The notes under the pieces: generated by a model
Seen by the model: the letters and a program-made list of their open reading frames with translations, nothing else
Told to the model about the DNA's origin: nothing
Database searches by the model: none
Origin: Solanum dulcamara
Taxonomy: Eukaryota > Streptophyta > Magnoliopsida > Solanales > Solanaceae
Assembly: GCF_947179165.1 (NCBI RefSeq)
Contig: NC_077238.1
Span: 59,973,257 to 60,037,256, forward strand
DNA: 64,000 bases
Direction of reading: 5' to 3'
Position numbers and translations under genes: made by a program
Shown here: in pieces, positions 25,501-36,483 of the stretch
How the letters are laid out: each line of letters opens with the position of its first letter
Numbering within the stretch: the first letter of the stretch is position 1

Positions 25501-25757
25501 CATGTGTCTATGTTGAGAAAATGTGTAGGTGATCCTAAATCTATTATCCCTTTGGAAGTAGCGAATGTTGAAGAAAACTTGACCTATGAAGAGGTCCCGG
25601 TTGAAATTTGGACCGGCAAATTAAGAGGTTGAGGAACAAAGAGGTTGCATCTGTTAAAGTCCTTTGGAGGAATCAACAAGTTGAAAGCGCTACATGGGAA
25701 GCGGAAACGGATATGATGAAACGTTATCCTCACCTTTTCCATTCTGCTCAAGTCTAA
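22546..25757 (+). pseudogene. pol of the chromovirus: protease end, RT, RNase H, integrase, chromodomain
   Basis: Protease survives only as its C-terminal part (FDVILGIDWLHVSYAS, 22610-22660). RT follows (22735-23745) with [20 protein letters not shown] and the catalytic box FIDDIL near 23402. RNase H (23746-24200) shows [11 protein letters not shown] and [12 protein letters not shown]. Integrase (24427-25400) shows the zinc-finger pair CANCQQ, core pieces MDFVVSLP and [12 protein letters not shown], and QTDGQAERTIQTLEDML. A chromodomain ends the protein (about 25540-25757, with VKVLWRNQQVESATWEAE in a shifted frame), placing it in the Tekay/Del chromoviruses. Breaks are stop codons at 23278, 23743 and 24412 and frameshifts near 24920, 25368 and 25615. 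The stop codons are what C-to-T or G-to-A changes would give in Arg, Trp and Gln codons. Confidence 0.9.
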
Positions 25758-25987
25758 GGTACTAAGTCACTCACACTCAATGTTTAAGACTCCTATATTA
25801 CGGTTCTTTTAAGTCCTCATATGCATGCGTGTTCATGAAGTTTAATTTTAAAGTTATGTTTTATGCTTAAATTTAATGATTTCATGTTTGATGCATTTGA
25901 AGTGTCATTGTATATATGTTGGGCTGCTACTCCTCGTGCCACGTCCCCCTCTATGCTAATGAATCTCATTCGGGGATGAATGTTTCC

Positions 25988-26000
25988 AAGGAGGAGATAT
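25988..26000 (+). promoter_or_regulatory. polypurine tract of the chromovirus
   Basis: AAGGAGGAGATAT lies directly before the 3' LTR start TGTAGCGCC at 26001. Its position and purine content are those of the plus-strand primer used in reverse transcription. Confidence 0.8.
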
Positions 26001-28262
26001 TGTAGCGCCTTGAAAATTTTCATGTCAAGACCTGAACCATTCTTCATAAGCGTATAGGCTTGAACCCAACGACTTCTAATTTCATATATGAGTTAGGATC
26101 AATTCCTAAGTATTTGAATTGTGCTTGATGTGTTTAGGGGTCCTAAGGGATCTCTAACACCAAGCCAAGTCCAAAAAATTCCCATCGACTAAGTTTCCGA
26201 ATGAGTTCGTATAAGGTTCAACTTCAAATGACTATATCTCCTAGAATATGAAAAATTGGGGGTCCCATAACCTACCAAATTAACGGTCTTTGAGTTTTCT
26301 TTCCAACGCCACCAAGATTGCAATTTTTGGAGTTCAGAGTCAAAAGTTATGACTATTTTACTACATACTAGTACTGCAAGGATTTCAGGCTTGGGCGACC
26401 ACTGCAGGATTTTAGGCCTGGCGCTCCAGTGGCAAGATGCGCCACTATAGCACCAGAAAAGAGCCTCAGTAGTTTGGTCTCTGGCGCGACGCGCCACTAT
26501 TAGGTTGCAGGGTTTTTAAGCCCATTTTTTCTTGGCGCTGCAGTGGCGCGACGCGCCACTATAGCACCAGCAGAGTTTTAGCCCATTTTCTTGATTTTAA
26601 GGGCATTTTAGTCTTCTTTTGTGTTACAACCAAAAGTGAGGTCATTTTGTTGGTGTATCTCACCTATTAAGGAGGCCTCTAAGTCTCCTTCACTCTTTTC
26701 CCTCTCACTCACACTCTAAGAACAAAAAGCCCTAACCTCCCAAGTGCTCTCAAAGTCTCCTCCTTCCTCCATCTCCAAGAAGATGAAGTCTTCATTTCCT
26801 TTCATGTTTTTCACTCAAGAGTTGACTCCTCAAGGTATGTGAGATTCCATCCATGGGTCCTTCCACCCATGGAGTCCAAAAGTTCTTTTCAAAATTTATA
26901 TTGAAATTTTAAGGGTGAATCTTCATGGGCTTTTATATGATGACTTTAAATGCATAAATTATGGTGTATTTTGAGTTTATTTACTTATATTGATGTATTT
27001 TGACTCTCAATTGCATGAATTGAATGATTTGCTAATGTGCCTCTATGAAGGCTTGAAGGAGGGTTTTAACTATGAATGGTGGATTATTTTGAGATGTTTT
27101 AAATTGATGCATTTCATCATTCTCTTGTTTGCAATAATTCTTTAAAATACATTTAAAGGTTTTATAAAGAAAATCCACCTAGTTTTCCTCATGATTAAAG
27201 TAAAGTGAAATGAAGTTGGATTGAAAGTTTATAAAGCAAATGCCCATGATTAAGGGAGTCTTGAGAAATAATTGAATGATGATGAAAGGGCTTTTAGCCA
27301 AAGAAGGGATTCAACGTGAAAGGATAATTCTCATATAGTTGAATCAAATGAAATATTTAATGAGCTATTCCACCGAAAATGATTTGATGTCTAAAGTTAT
27401 ACAATGCTTATGTTATTATGATATTTAAATGTTATTCCGTGGGATTGACCTAGCACCGAATGTAGCATGTAGATGGGGACTCGACCTAAGGGGTCCTTAA
27501 GTAAAGTCTCATGATGCATTAACTATGCGCCAACATAGGAGCCCTTGTAGGCTATTTAGGCTAGTGGATCCACAATTAGCCAATAAAGTTAAAGTTATAA
27601 AATGTTAAAGTTGACGGAGTCCTACCCGGCAAGTAGACTCCCCGTGCCAACGTAGGGGGTTATGTTGGATTCCATGTAATAGCTCTCATGGTCTTAAATG
27701 TCGGTTAAGGTCACTTCCCCACAAAAATGAATATTTTAAAGTTTTATATGATGATGCCTAATGCACGCATTCACTTATACATATTGCTTACTCATGTCTT
27801 TCTTATATTCTTCATTTCAAAGCATAATCGCATACTTAGTACATTCAAAGTACTAACGCATACTTTTGTCTACATGATATCACCATATAGGAACCAACGT
27901 CGCTCATCGATCTCCTCCACGTGGCTAACTCATATTAGTTTGAAGATTGCTTGTGGTGAGTTCCCATGTTTTGGGAACAACATCCTTTTTATTCTAAGCT
28001 TTTGTTATGTAGAATAGTAAGACTTTTATTAAACCATTTCGTGACACTTATATTGAGGGTGAGCTAGAGACATGTCTTAGCCCCCGCTAAGTCTACTAGT
28101 AGAGGTATGTTTGGACATAAATGGAAAAATACTTTTATTTCCGCTTATTATTGTTTACCATTACCAATGAAATGCTTAATGAATGCTAGTAGGCTTGGGT
28201 GAGGTACCTTCGGGTGACTCATTCGCCGTGTCACGTCTAGGCCCTAGGCCTGGGTCATGACA
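26001..28262 (+). repeat. 3' LTR of the chromovirus
   Basis: It is a complete LTR from TGTAGCGCC to GGGTCATGACA, 2,262 bp. It carries the same three GC-rich palindromic modules (26415-26575) as the 5' copy and the related solo LTR at 13001. It ends in a normal CA and is followed by AAACC. Confidence 0.9.
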
Positions 28263-28512
28263 AAACCCATGGGAAAACTTGATGAAGTCTGAGTAGTCAA
28301 GTGACCCTTATCGTGCCACGACGTTAAATTAGGAGTTGCTTGGGAGGAAACCCAAGGATTGTACTTGTAATAGAAAGGTAAAATTTTGTTTTTGAAGTTC
28401 TTTATGTCACAGTGTGTTCAACGAGTGTAGGGATTCATAGAAGGAGAAAACACCTTAAAATTGGCCAAGTCTCTCCCCCACAGGCACCTGTAGGACCATA
28501 TAATGCAGTAGT
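28263..28512 (+). other. 3' untranslated piece of the Athila/Tat-like element, with partial tandem copy
   Basis: The first 90 bases (AACTTGATGAAGTCTGAGTA, then GTTAAATTA, then GGGAGGAAACCC) are an imperfect copy of 20223-20299 on the other side of the chromovirus. The remaining sequence up to 28512 continues the host element and is cut by the next insertion. No open frame of note. The host element picks up again at 31936. Confidence 0.6.
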
Positions 28513-31500
28513 TGTCACGACCAAACCTCGTAAGCCGCGACTGGGGTCCGACCTGGACCCCTGTATACCTACCTATCAGTTGTAGTCATATTGAACTATG
28601 AACAAGGTGATACTACTCACAAAAAAAAACTCCAATGAGTTAAAACTTTTTCATGTACGTATGGCCTTCTTCACTCGTTTCATAACACATAAAGGAATGC
28701 AAACCAACAAGGCTGCTGTAACATAAAAAAATACTCACAAAATACCATATAGGCACAATCGAAACGAGCCCACAAACATCCCACATTCATATGTCTACAG
28801 ACCTCTAGGAATAGTAACAACAACATATGGCGGGACAAGGCCCCCACCGTATCTCTGAATGTACAAATGTACACATTAAGTAACCAGAATGAAAATTTAG
28901 GCTCCAGAATAGTGAAGCACTGCCGACACAGCTGAGAGGAACTCCTAAGCTGATGGATCTCCAGAATGAACATTTGTACCTGCGGGCATGAAACGCAGCC
29001 CCCCGAAGAAAGGGGGGTCAGTACGACATATGTACTGAGTATATAAAGCATAACATATCATAACTGAGACAACAACTGAAATGGGGATACAAAAGACATG
29101 TATAACAGTTAACAGATTACTGTACCTGCAGCTTAGGACATGCAGTCATATACCTTATCATACCCTGTACCCGGCCCTCTAGTGAATTCGGTATCATAAT
29201 CGTTTCATCATAATCATGAGTCGTCATATCATCATGTATATCATTTTATCATGTCATCGTATACAGCATCATATCATCATATACGGCTAACCTCGTATCT
29301 CATCACAGTATATCCGGTCCACTCTGGGGCTCGGGGTCATAAATGTATCCCTATACTTTCATATGCATGCCTACATAAAGTATCCGGCTCTTTAGTGAGG
29401 GACTCGGTGAAAGAGTAGTGTACGTCTATAGTATACCATCATCATACAGTAAAATACACCGAGGAACGTTCGGCCCGATCCATAATTTAAAATAATGCCG
29501 AAGAACATACGGCTCAATCCACATTTTCCATTATATCATCACATGTATATATCCGGCCCGAGACGTGGTGACGAGCATCATCACATACGGCATCATCGTA
29601 TGCTTCACTTCATCATATACGACATTTCATCCTCGTATACTTCATATATATATATATATAGCCGGCCTAGGATTTGGTGAACGAATAGTAAAACTAGGCA
29701 CGACTGCATTCCCGGCCCTCTTATGGGACTCGGAGGAAAATGGGTTACAGGGTGCTCGAATAGAGTAGTGAAAAACTATATGCAACTAAATCATCATTTG
29801 AGACTCAATGAAACAGTCAAGTGAATCGTCACCTGAAAATCAGAGTAGTAATTGTCTTAAGTATCTTCTAAACATCATTACAGAGCATATCAACTGGAGT
29901 TTTAGGAATCGTAGACGTGTATCGAGACAATGTTAAACAGCTTATGGAAGTAGAGACATTTGTCGTCGCAGAGATTTTAGGAATAGGAGATGACACATTC
30001 AAGTATTATTCAGCAGATAGAAGACTCGAGGGTAGTTCAACTATTTTAAGAATTCTAATACCAAGTAGTAAATAAAAGTCACAATCATACCTGGAGCTTA
30101 TAACTAGAACTACCTCCACCTTATATCATATGCAATTACATTTATACTTAAGACCTTCCAAAAGGAAGAACAAACATGCTTTACATATACTACTATTCAT
30201 GATCTAGTAGCCTGGAAAGGCAATAACTCAACTATTACAGGAGTCTTAACATTACAAAGTGAATACAGTTATGAATTACATTTGGAGTTTCACGAGTGGA
30301 ACTATCCCCACATTTCGTATACAAAGAATTCATAACTTATACCTAAGACATGCCAAAAGAAAAGAAGAATAGCTCTACATACTTATTCCAAAAATACGCC
30401 AAAAGAAAGTTTCACATACCTCGTATGGACTTCTCTTAATCACGTCCACGTCGTTGTCCTTGAAACCTATTTAACATAGAAGTAATGCAAGTATTAACAA
30501 CCTTAGACTTTTCAGCAACTTAGACTACCCACGATTATTCATAACATTCATCCCTTCGCTCGCCTTCTCGACTAGTTCCTTAACTAGTTAAGGCATTAAC
30601 GAAAATTGGACAGCACCTCCCCTATAATGTGCCCTATCCGAATTCCCAACCATGTCCTTAGCACCTGGAGACAACCAACAATACAACCATCAGCCCATAC
30701 ATATACATATTACGACAACATTACACAATATAAACCCCCAACAATTCACTCGAAACTAGGATACCAAAACTAGAGTTTTTAATCTTTCTTTCGCGAATCC
30801 TTTAATTGCAAAGCGGAGGGTCATGTGGCTGAAACCAGCAGATCCCCTACCTCATTTAGAGAACTTTTAGACCCTGCAACACGCCACAACACAACCAGCA
30901 GCAGCCCCCACGCGCACAACACCTTATTTCGACAACAATTCACTTCTAGCGACTCCAATTTAGTTTATTCCGAACGCTGAACTTTTCAAACCTTTTCCCC
31001 AACTTACAGCAGCCCCTAAGGTGTGTAATACACCCTAATTTAACCTCATAAACTTCAAATTAGAGGGGAAGAACTTACCTTTCCCGAAATTGGCTAGAAC
31101 TCGCCGAAATCGCGCCTCGATTTTTTTTAACGTGCTGAATCATCATGGCAGCTTGCTGTCCGTTTTTTGGCTGCACCAAACTCTAATTTTACTCTACTAA
31201 TACTTCCATATCATCGTGGTATATTCTATATAATTAATTTACGATACGAAATCGGGACTTACCTTATTTTTCTCCCAAGCCGTCGCAATTTTCTCCTTAG
31301 CCCTAGGGTTTGTTTTCCTTTGTTACTGCTGATTTTTTTGGATCAAACCTGAAGCCATTAGTCATATATACATATATATAGGTGGCCCTAGGTTGTGACA
31401 TGTGTCATCCCCTAAGGGGGACATGTGTCCAGCCCCTATTGGGCCACAGATCCATGCCATCAAAGAGGGGCTGCCACGTGGCAGTAGGGCCCACCTCCCC

Positions 31501-31935
31501 AAGCAGGTGGGTCACCTACTTGACCCCAAGCAGGTGGGTCACCTGATTGCTTAGGTGCTACCACGTGTCACCCTCCCATTGGCTGCCCCGCGATTTTTTT
31601 TTCTTCCTCATGGGTTTGTAATCTCATTCGTAATCTCGTCTCACTTCAAGAGCCTATGAAACCCTTGTTACGCAAGCTTGGTATGTAATCAAGTAAATCA
31701 CGTATGTAAGACTTCTAACTTAGTAGTTTACGTAGATAAGTCGAGTCCTACGACCAGTTACTTGGCCTCCAACTCCTTCCGACTCCTCTTGACCCTATTT
31801 CCAACCTTCCCTACCATGGGGTGTTACATTCTCCCTTCTTAGAGTTGTTCAATAGGGTCGTAACTTAAGTAGCTCACATACTAGCTTCTAAGTAACTTAA
31901 GGAACCTTCCGAGTTCAAAGATGTGGGGTGTAACA
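28513..31935 (-). mobile_element. LTR element derivative, minus orientation: polypurine tract plus one LTR, TSD GTAGT
   Basis: The unit is bounded by GTAGT on both sides (28508-28512 and 31936-31940), a perfect 5-bp duplication. On the minus strand it starts TGTTACACCCCACATC at 31935. After about 95 bases comes AAGAAGGGAGAA (31829-31840), a good polypurine tract, then TGTAACACCCCATGG at 31828 opens an LTR of 3,316 bp that closes TTTGGTCGTGACA at 28513. It therefore keeps the outer end of a 5' LTR, the last bases of the internal region and a full 3' LTR, while everything between is deleted. No coding domain remains. A TA-dinucleotide run lies at about 29645-29660. Confidence 0.8.
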
Positions 31936-32140
31936 GTAGTGCACCACGTCCTATGGTGAAGAAGAGTGGTGAGCAACTGGTAATTAGGCTTCAGCTTCAC
32001 GGTTGGGTTTACAGCCTATGAAAGACTTCACAGACCGTTTAGCCTTCTGTGATTCATAGCCTATAGTGATCGTCACGATCACCACCACGGTCTGTGGTCC
32101 CTTGGTCGGCTAATAATAAAACAACCCGACCTGGTCCGAC
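31936..32140 (+). other. last recognisable piece of the Athila/Tat-like element
   Basis: It continues the host sequence after the GTAGT duplication and contains repeated short blocks such as CACCACGGTCTGTGG. It is non-coding and ends at about 32140, where the LTR of the next element begins. Confidence 0.4.
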
Positions 32141-34321
32141 TTTAACGACCCATTAGATCGTTTTGAGTACTAGAACTTTTTATTTCATAAAACTCATTCT
32201 GTAAATTTTTAATGTGTATTTTGGACTATTCAACAACTATGATTATTTAGTTGAGGAGTAACTTTAAATAATTAATTTAGTTGGTGGACTAAACTTATAA
32301 TCCCTTTATTTAATACCCTATACCACTTTCTTTATTAAAATAAAATAGTAGAGTTTGTGACTTTTAGTACATAATTAATTTAGAAAAGAGAAGAGAAGAG
32401 AAGAGAAGGGTTTGGGGAGAGAACGGAAGTGCGGCAGACACAAAAACTAAGAAGACGAGCGCGACGTATTACAAAGTGATATGCTCTTTTCTTTAGATTA
32501 TTGTTTTTAATTTTGTTTCAACCAATCAGGTAATGGGAAAGTGGATGATTACTAGAGCCTATTACTTGGTATTAGTACTCAGGAATCCTTTAACAACAGT
32601 GTTGGATTGCTGGTTAATCAAGTGACTATTTTTATTTTCGTTATTAAGTTAAATTGTTAGTTAATTAAAGGATTATTCAATTGAATAATAACTATTATGA
32701 GGTAATGAATGGTAGCTGGGTAAGGTTCTACACTTCATATTCTTATTGCTTATTAGTTCGTAACAATAGTTTCCATTTTAAATTTTGTTCTTTTAATTAT
32801 CACATTATGATTCAAGTTGACATATTAGTATATAATTAAATATTATGTGTATTGTATTATATTACAACCATTAGAGTTATGTTATTGGAAGAAATTAAGG
32901 CTTACTCCTAAGCTCGAGATTGAGGAAATTAATTATAGATTCGAGTAAGTTTTTGGGTCTAAGCTAGATATATAGTAATATGGGTGTCTACGAACTCCTT
33001 TACTTACGAATATAATATACTTGTTAGATTGAAAATGATTTGAGGCATTGAAGAAAGGAAAAGCATTGGTAAATTAGTTTGCTTGAGTTCGGTTCTTTAT
33101 TTGAGATAGGTTATGGTTTATTATATATTGTAGAGAGACTCTTAATTGTGATTGATAGCCGTTGAGTAATGTTGTGAAGTTTTATATATATTTAATTATT
33201 GTGGTTTGAATGGTTGATACATTGTTGTGATTGGTATGCAATTCCAAGACCATGAAATCCATAATCTTGAACTTGTTCTATCAAAAATGATGCCTTGAAT
33301 AAAGAAGGCTTGATGAAATATTGTTAATGAAGTGGAAAGTGATAATAAAGAATGATGAATTAATTATTTTTGGGTTTGATTTGACGAGCTGACATGATAT
33401 ATTTGGATCAAGTGTCACGAGCCAACATGATATATATGGAATCGGGTGCCCCGAGCTGGCATGATATATTTGGATTGGGTGTCACGAACCAATACGATAT
33501 ATTTGGATCGGGTGTCATGAATCGATATGATATATTTGGATCAGGTATCACAAGCCGACACGATATTATTAGATAAGGTGTCACATTCCATCACGATAAT
33601 ATTAAAGAAAAATAAATTAAATGACTTAATACTACTGAATCTCAAATAACTAATTTCCCAAAAGACTGTGGTATGGAGGTCTAAGTCCTCATGTATACTC
33701 TTGATATTCATGACTAATTATGAAATTATTTTATTGTGTTGTCACTTGATCTTGATCTTGTTGTTTTCCACCTGTTAAGTGCTTTGGTTGATTTCTTGCT
33801 ATTACTTTATGCATATTGATTTCTATTTTGAGTCGGCAGATGATATTTACTTAGTACATGTTGTCCTGTACTAACCCTTACTTGTATTTTTCTTTATTTT
33901 ATTTTGTGGAGTGCAGCCAGTGTACCATCAATTTCGACTTGCCCTCAGCTCTAGACAGTCTCCAGTATATCAGACTCCAGGGTGAGCTATCCTCCTAGCT
34001 CATATTAGATTCTCTTAGTCATGATATGATGTCCTTAATTTTCAGACAAAAACTATTTTATTTATCTATTATGGTGTTCGATACTGTTAGACTTGATATT
34101 TGAGATTAGATATCCTTGATGTAATGACTTTCAGGTTTTGATAATGATATGTAATAGACCCTAGTGGATTGTTTTTTTTTTACTTCAGTAAGTTGGGCTT
34201 CCGCATTATTATCGTATTTCATAAATTGAGTAGCTAATGTAAGTTGGAGTTTGTATCATTGCTTCTTTCACCTAGGAGGTTAAGTGTAGGTGCCACTTAT
34301 GGCCTATTTTGGATCATGACA
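32141..34321 (+). repeat. 5' LTR of a third + strand gypsy element
   Basis: The right end is firm: GGATCATGACA at 34321, followed by AATTTGGTATCAGAGC. The left end is approximate; the sequence becomes LTR-like at about 32141 (TTTAACGACCCATTAGATCG) without a clean TG. Length is about 2.18 kb. It contains a GAAGA-rich run at 32385-32410 and a minisatellite at 33384-33605. The matching 3' LTR is absent from the window. Confidence 0.65.
33384..33605 (+). repeat. minisatellite, about 7 copies of a 33-bp unit
   Basis: The units read like GATATATTTGGATCGGGTGT followed by CACGAGCCGACAT, with copies starting near 33393, 33425, 33459, 33493, 33526, 33559 and 33592. Period is 33-34 bp. Copies drift by several substitutions each. 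The open frame across it shows an 11-residue periodicity only because 33 is divisible by three, so it is not treated as a gene. Confidence 0.9.
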
Positions 34322-34325
34322 AATT

Positions 34326-34337
34326 TGGTATCAGAGC
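34326..34337 (+). promoter_or_regulatory. primer-binding site, initiator tRNA-Met type
   Basis: TGGTATCAGAGC lies 4 bases after the LTR end. It is complementary to the 3' end of plant initiator tRNA-Met, the usual primer of Tekay/Del and many other LTR retrotransposons. It is intact. Confidence 0.9.
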
Positions 34338-34532
34338 TTTAGGTTCAGTGATCTCATCACACAAAGACGTATTTAGTAGAGTCTTGCTGAACGGTACAAG
34401 AAAGCCTTTACTTTTCTTCGAGGGGCTACGGGACCTTAGGAAAACTCCATTTCTTCTTTCTTTCTTGCTATTACTTGAATCCAATTAGGTGATACGAATT
34501 GGTATCTATCCTTTTTCACTCTATTTTTGCAA

Positions 34533-34890
34533 ATGACCAGAACTAGAACAACAATAGCATTTGAGCTAGCCGTTAGGGCTGTATCCAGAGGGGGAGTAGT
34601 GATGAGAGATCATGGTAGAGATCGCAGGATAAAGCCCACCAGGGCCAGAAGTCAGGCAACTAGGCAGCATCTTCTGATTTCTTCATGGAGAAATATATCC
34701 CCCGGAACTTGAGGGACAAGAGGGGAGATGAGTTCCTGAATATAGAGCAAGGGAAGATATTCATTGCAGCCTATGAGGCTAGGTTTCGTGCCTTATCCAA
34801 ATATGCTACACAATTTTGCTTCAGTCTAAAAGAGCAGATTTTGCTTTTTGGTGAAAGGATTGTGGTTAGAATCTCTACTGCAGTTTCATA
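34533..34890 (+). pseudogene. gag fragment of the third + strand gypsy element
   Basis: A basic N-terminal start (RTRTT and later RARSQATRQ) is followed, with a frame change near 34690, by the capsid segment FMEKYIPRNLRDKRGDEFLN, then AYEARFRALSKYATQFCFSL. This is the standard gypsy gag motif set. The frame ends at a stop at 34889, and nothing of the nucleocapsid knuckle is recognisable after that. Confidence 0.7.
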
Positions 34891-36330
34891 GATTGAGTGT
34901 CTATCAAAGAGGGTCATGAAACGACTACTACAACGAAATCAATGCTTACTTGGTTAGATCTATGAATTGTGTTACTTCTGCTAGAGACGTGATCTACGAA
35001 AGAATGCATATCGCTTGGGCTAGAGATGGAACAGATTAGATTGGTAATATTTTGCAGCTATTCAATGGGTAGAAATGTGTGGGCCATTTGGGTACAATCT
35101 TCTCAATAGGTACAAAATGTTCTAGTAGGGGATCTAACAGACTTTCATGATGTGGTACTAGTAGTATTTGGAAATGGATACATCGGTTGTCAAGTGTGAA
35201 TACTAACTATTTAAAGAGTTATCAGTTGTATCACATGCTCGTATAATGAGATTCGATATTGCATTTGTAGTTGAGAAACCAACTTGTTTGTTACTAAGGA
35301 TGCTTGAGTTAAGAATTGTTTATAAGAAAGATTTAAGTGGTGGATCTTTGATACGATTAATGCATTTAGGTTTTCAAGTTTATTCCGAGGATTCTAAATG
35401 AGGACCGATGATTTCATCGTAAGATCCAAGGGAGTGCATCGATATAGAAATGACAAGATTATGGGTAAAGAAAGACCCAACGAGTAAACTTGGGTTAAAG
35501 GCAATTGAAGATTTTAAGTAAGAATAAAATTGGGTTAGTCTTTTGAATTTGGTTGGTATAGCTTTTGGCTCGAGTGTGGTGATAAGTTCTTTTATGTATT
35601 CGAGTTTTGTAATTGGTACAATTGGATTTTTAATGAAGGATATAGTAAGGTCGATGGAGAGGCGATCAATGAATTCATAAAGATCTTCAAGGTATGAGCT
35701 AATATTGATAGATAAAGGAATAAGGTGACACAGTTGGAATCAGAATTCAAGTTTTTCATTGTGAGTCTACATTTGTGGTAGTATTTTTGTCAAGTTATGG
35801 ATTGATAAGGTAAGAAATGATCGATTGCATCGGGAATTGAGCATTTAGAAGGACTTGTGCATGACTTGGATCGTAAATTTGGTTACTTTGGTTTGTTAAA
35901 GTACCTATGGGAGGGTTTCACTTAAAGTTTTGGTTTAGTGGATGAGGTAAAATATCATGGGTTATTGGTCAAAGAATAAAATTGGTAAACGAGTTAGCGA
36001 AAGGAACAAGAGTCTGATATATTGAAGAGTTCACGGTATTTGAAATTTACATCATGGGAAGAATCTAAGAAAGTGAAGGAATAAGATATCTCGTATAGAC
36101 CCTTGGTTCGGAGTGGAAGTTTTTATGTATTTTTGCCTTTGAGTTCAAATATGACCATGCAATGTGAAGTAGTTCTACATAGACTTACTAGGGGTTTATC
36201 AATGACTTTTACGAAGTTTGAGTTTTGATTTGAGTGACAAGCAATTATGTGTGGAAGATGTTGCATTTTTATGTTGGTTTAAATTGTTTGAATTATGATA
36301 GACGACTTAAGGGCTCAAGTGTGAAGGGTA
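34891..36330 (+). other. heavily decayed interior of the third gypsy element
   Basis: I cannot assign domains in this stretch. It is T/G-rich with stop codons in all frames. By position it should hold protease and reverse transcriptase, but no DTG, FIDD or LNK motif is visible. It may include unrelated inserted sequence. Confidence 0.3.
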
Positions 36331-36483
36331 TATAGATCATCGCAGTGTACAACATGTGTTCATTCAAAGAGACTTGAATTTGAGGCAGAGGAAGTAGATG
36401 GAATTGCTAAAGGACTATAATATTACTATTTTTTATCATTCTGGAAAAGCTAATGTAGTGGTTGATGCCTTGAATAGAAATTA
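36331..36483 (+). pseudogene. RNase H fragment, truncated at an inverted junction
   Basis: The + frame reads VQHVFIQRDLNLRQRK, a stop in place of Trp, then MELLKDYNITIFYHSGKANV and DALN, a clear gypsy RNase H C-terminal part. The similarity stops at about 36483. From there the opposite strand encodes integrase of another element. Confidence 0.75.

Larger units (their letters stand above)
20300..28262 (+). mobile_element. Tekay-type Ty3/gypsy chromovirus with both LTRs, gag deleted
   Basis: It has two LTRs of about 2.25 kb in direct orientation (20300-22545 and 26001-28262) around a 3.5-kb internal region that lacks gag, the primer-binding site and the front of protease. Flanking bases are CAACC on the left and AAACC on the right, a 5-bp target duplication with one change. 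The LTRs align without large gaps. The first 250 bases differ at about 15 positions, while later parts look closer to identical. It sits in the 3' region of the Athila-like element. It cannot replicate alone, but could have been mobilised by a related helper before its LTR end was lost. Confidence 0.9.
10600..32140 (+). mobile_element. decayed Athila/Tat-like Ty3/gypsy retrotransposon with nested insertions
   Basis: The order is 5' LTR (about 10600-12080), degenerate primer-binding site, gag, protease, reverse transcriptase, RNase H, integrase and 3' untranslated sequence. The protease segment (CDLGSSINLMP), the RT box FMDDF and the integrase segment [12 protein letters not shown] are typical of the Athila/Tat group. 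Nested inside are a solo LTR (13001-16066), a chromovirus (20300-28262) and an LTR derivative (28513-31935). Removing these leaves about 7.1 kb. The remaining 3' pieces (28263-28512 and 31936-32140) show no 3' LTR, which may have been lost where the next element starts. All frames are broken. Confidence 0.8.

Noticed and set aside
22025..28017. 96-codon frames at 22025-22315 and 27727-28017 that are nearly the same
   Set aside because: Identity is explained by the two LTRs of one element. There is no domain, and LTR sequence is normally non-coding.
28680..29051. 123-codon minus-strand frame with many Cys residues
   Set aside because: It is inside the LTR derivative at 28513-31935, with no conserved motif or partner exon.
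33394..33576. Open frame with an 11-residue repeat
   Set aside because: It is the translation of a 33-bp minisatellite in an LTR. The unit length is divisible by three, which keeps the frame open.
33384..33605. CRISPR-like direct repeats
   Set aside because: The repeats are contiguous without spacers and lie in a plant LTR.
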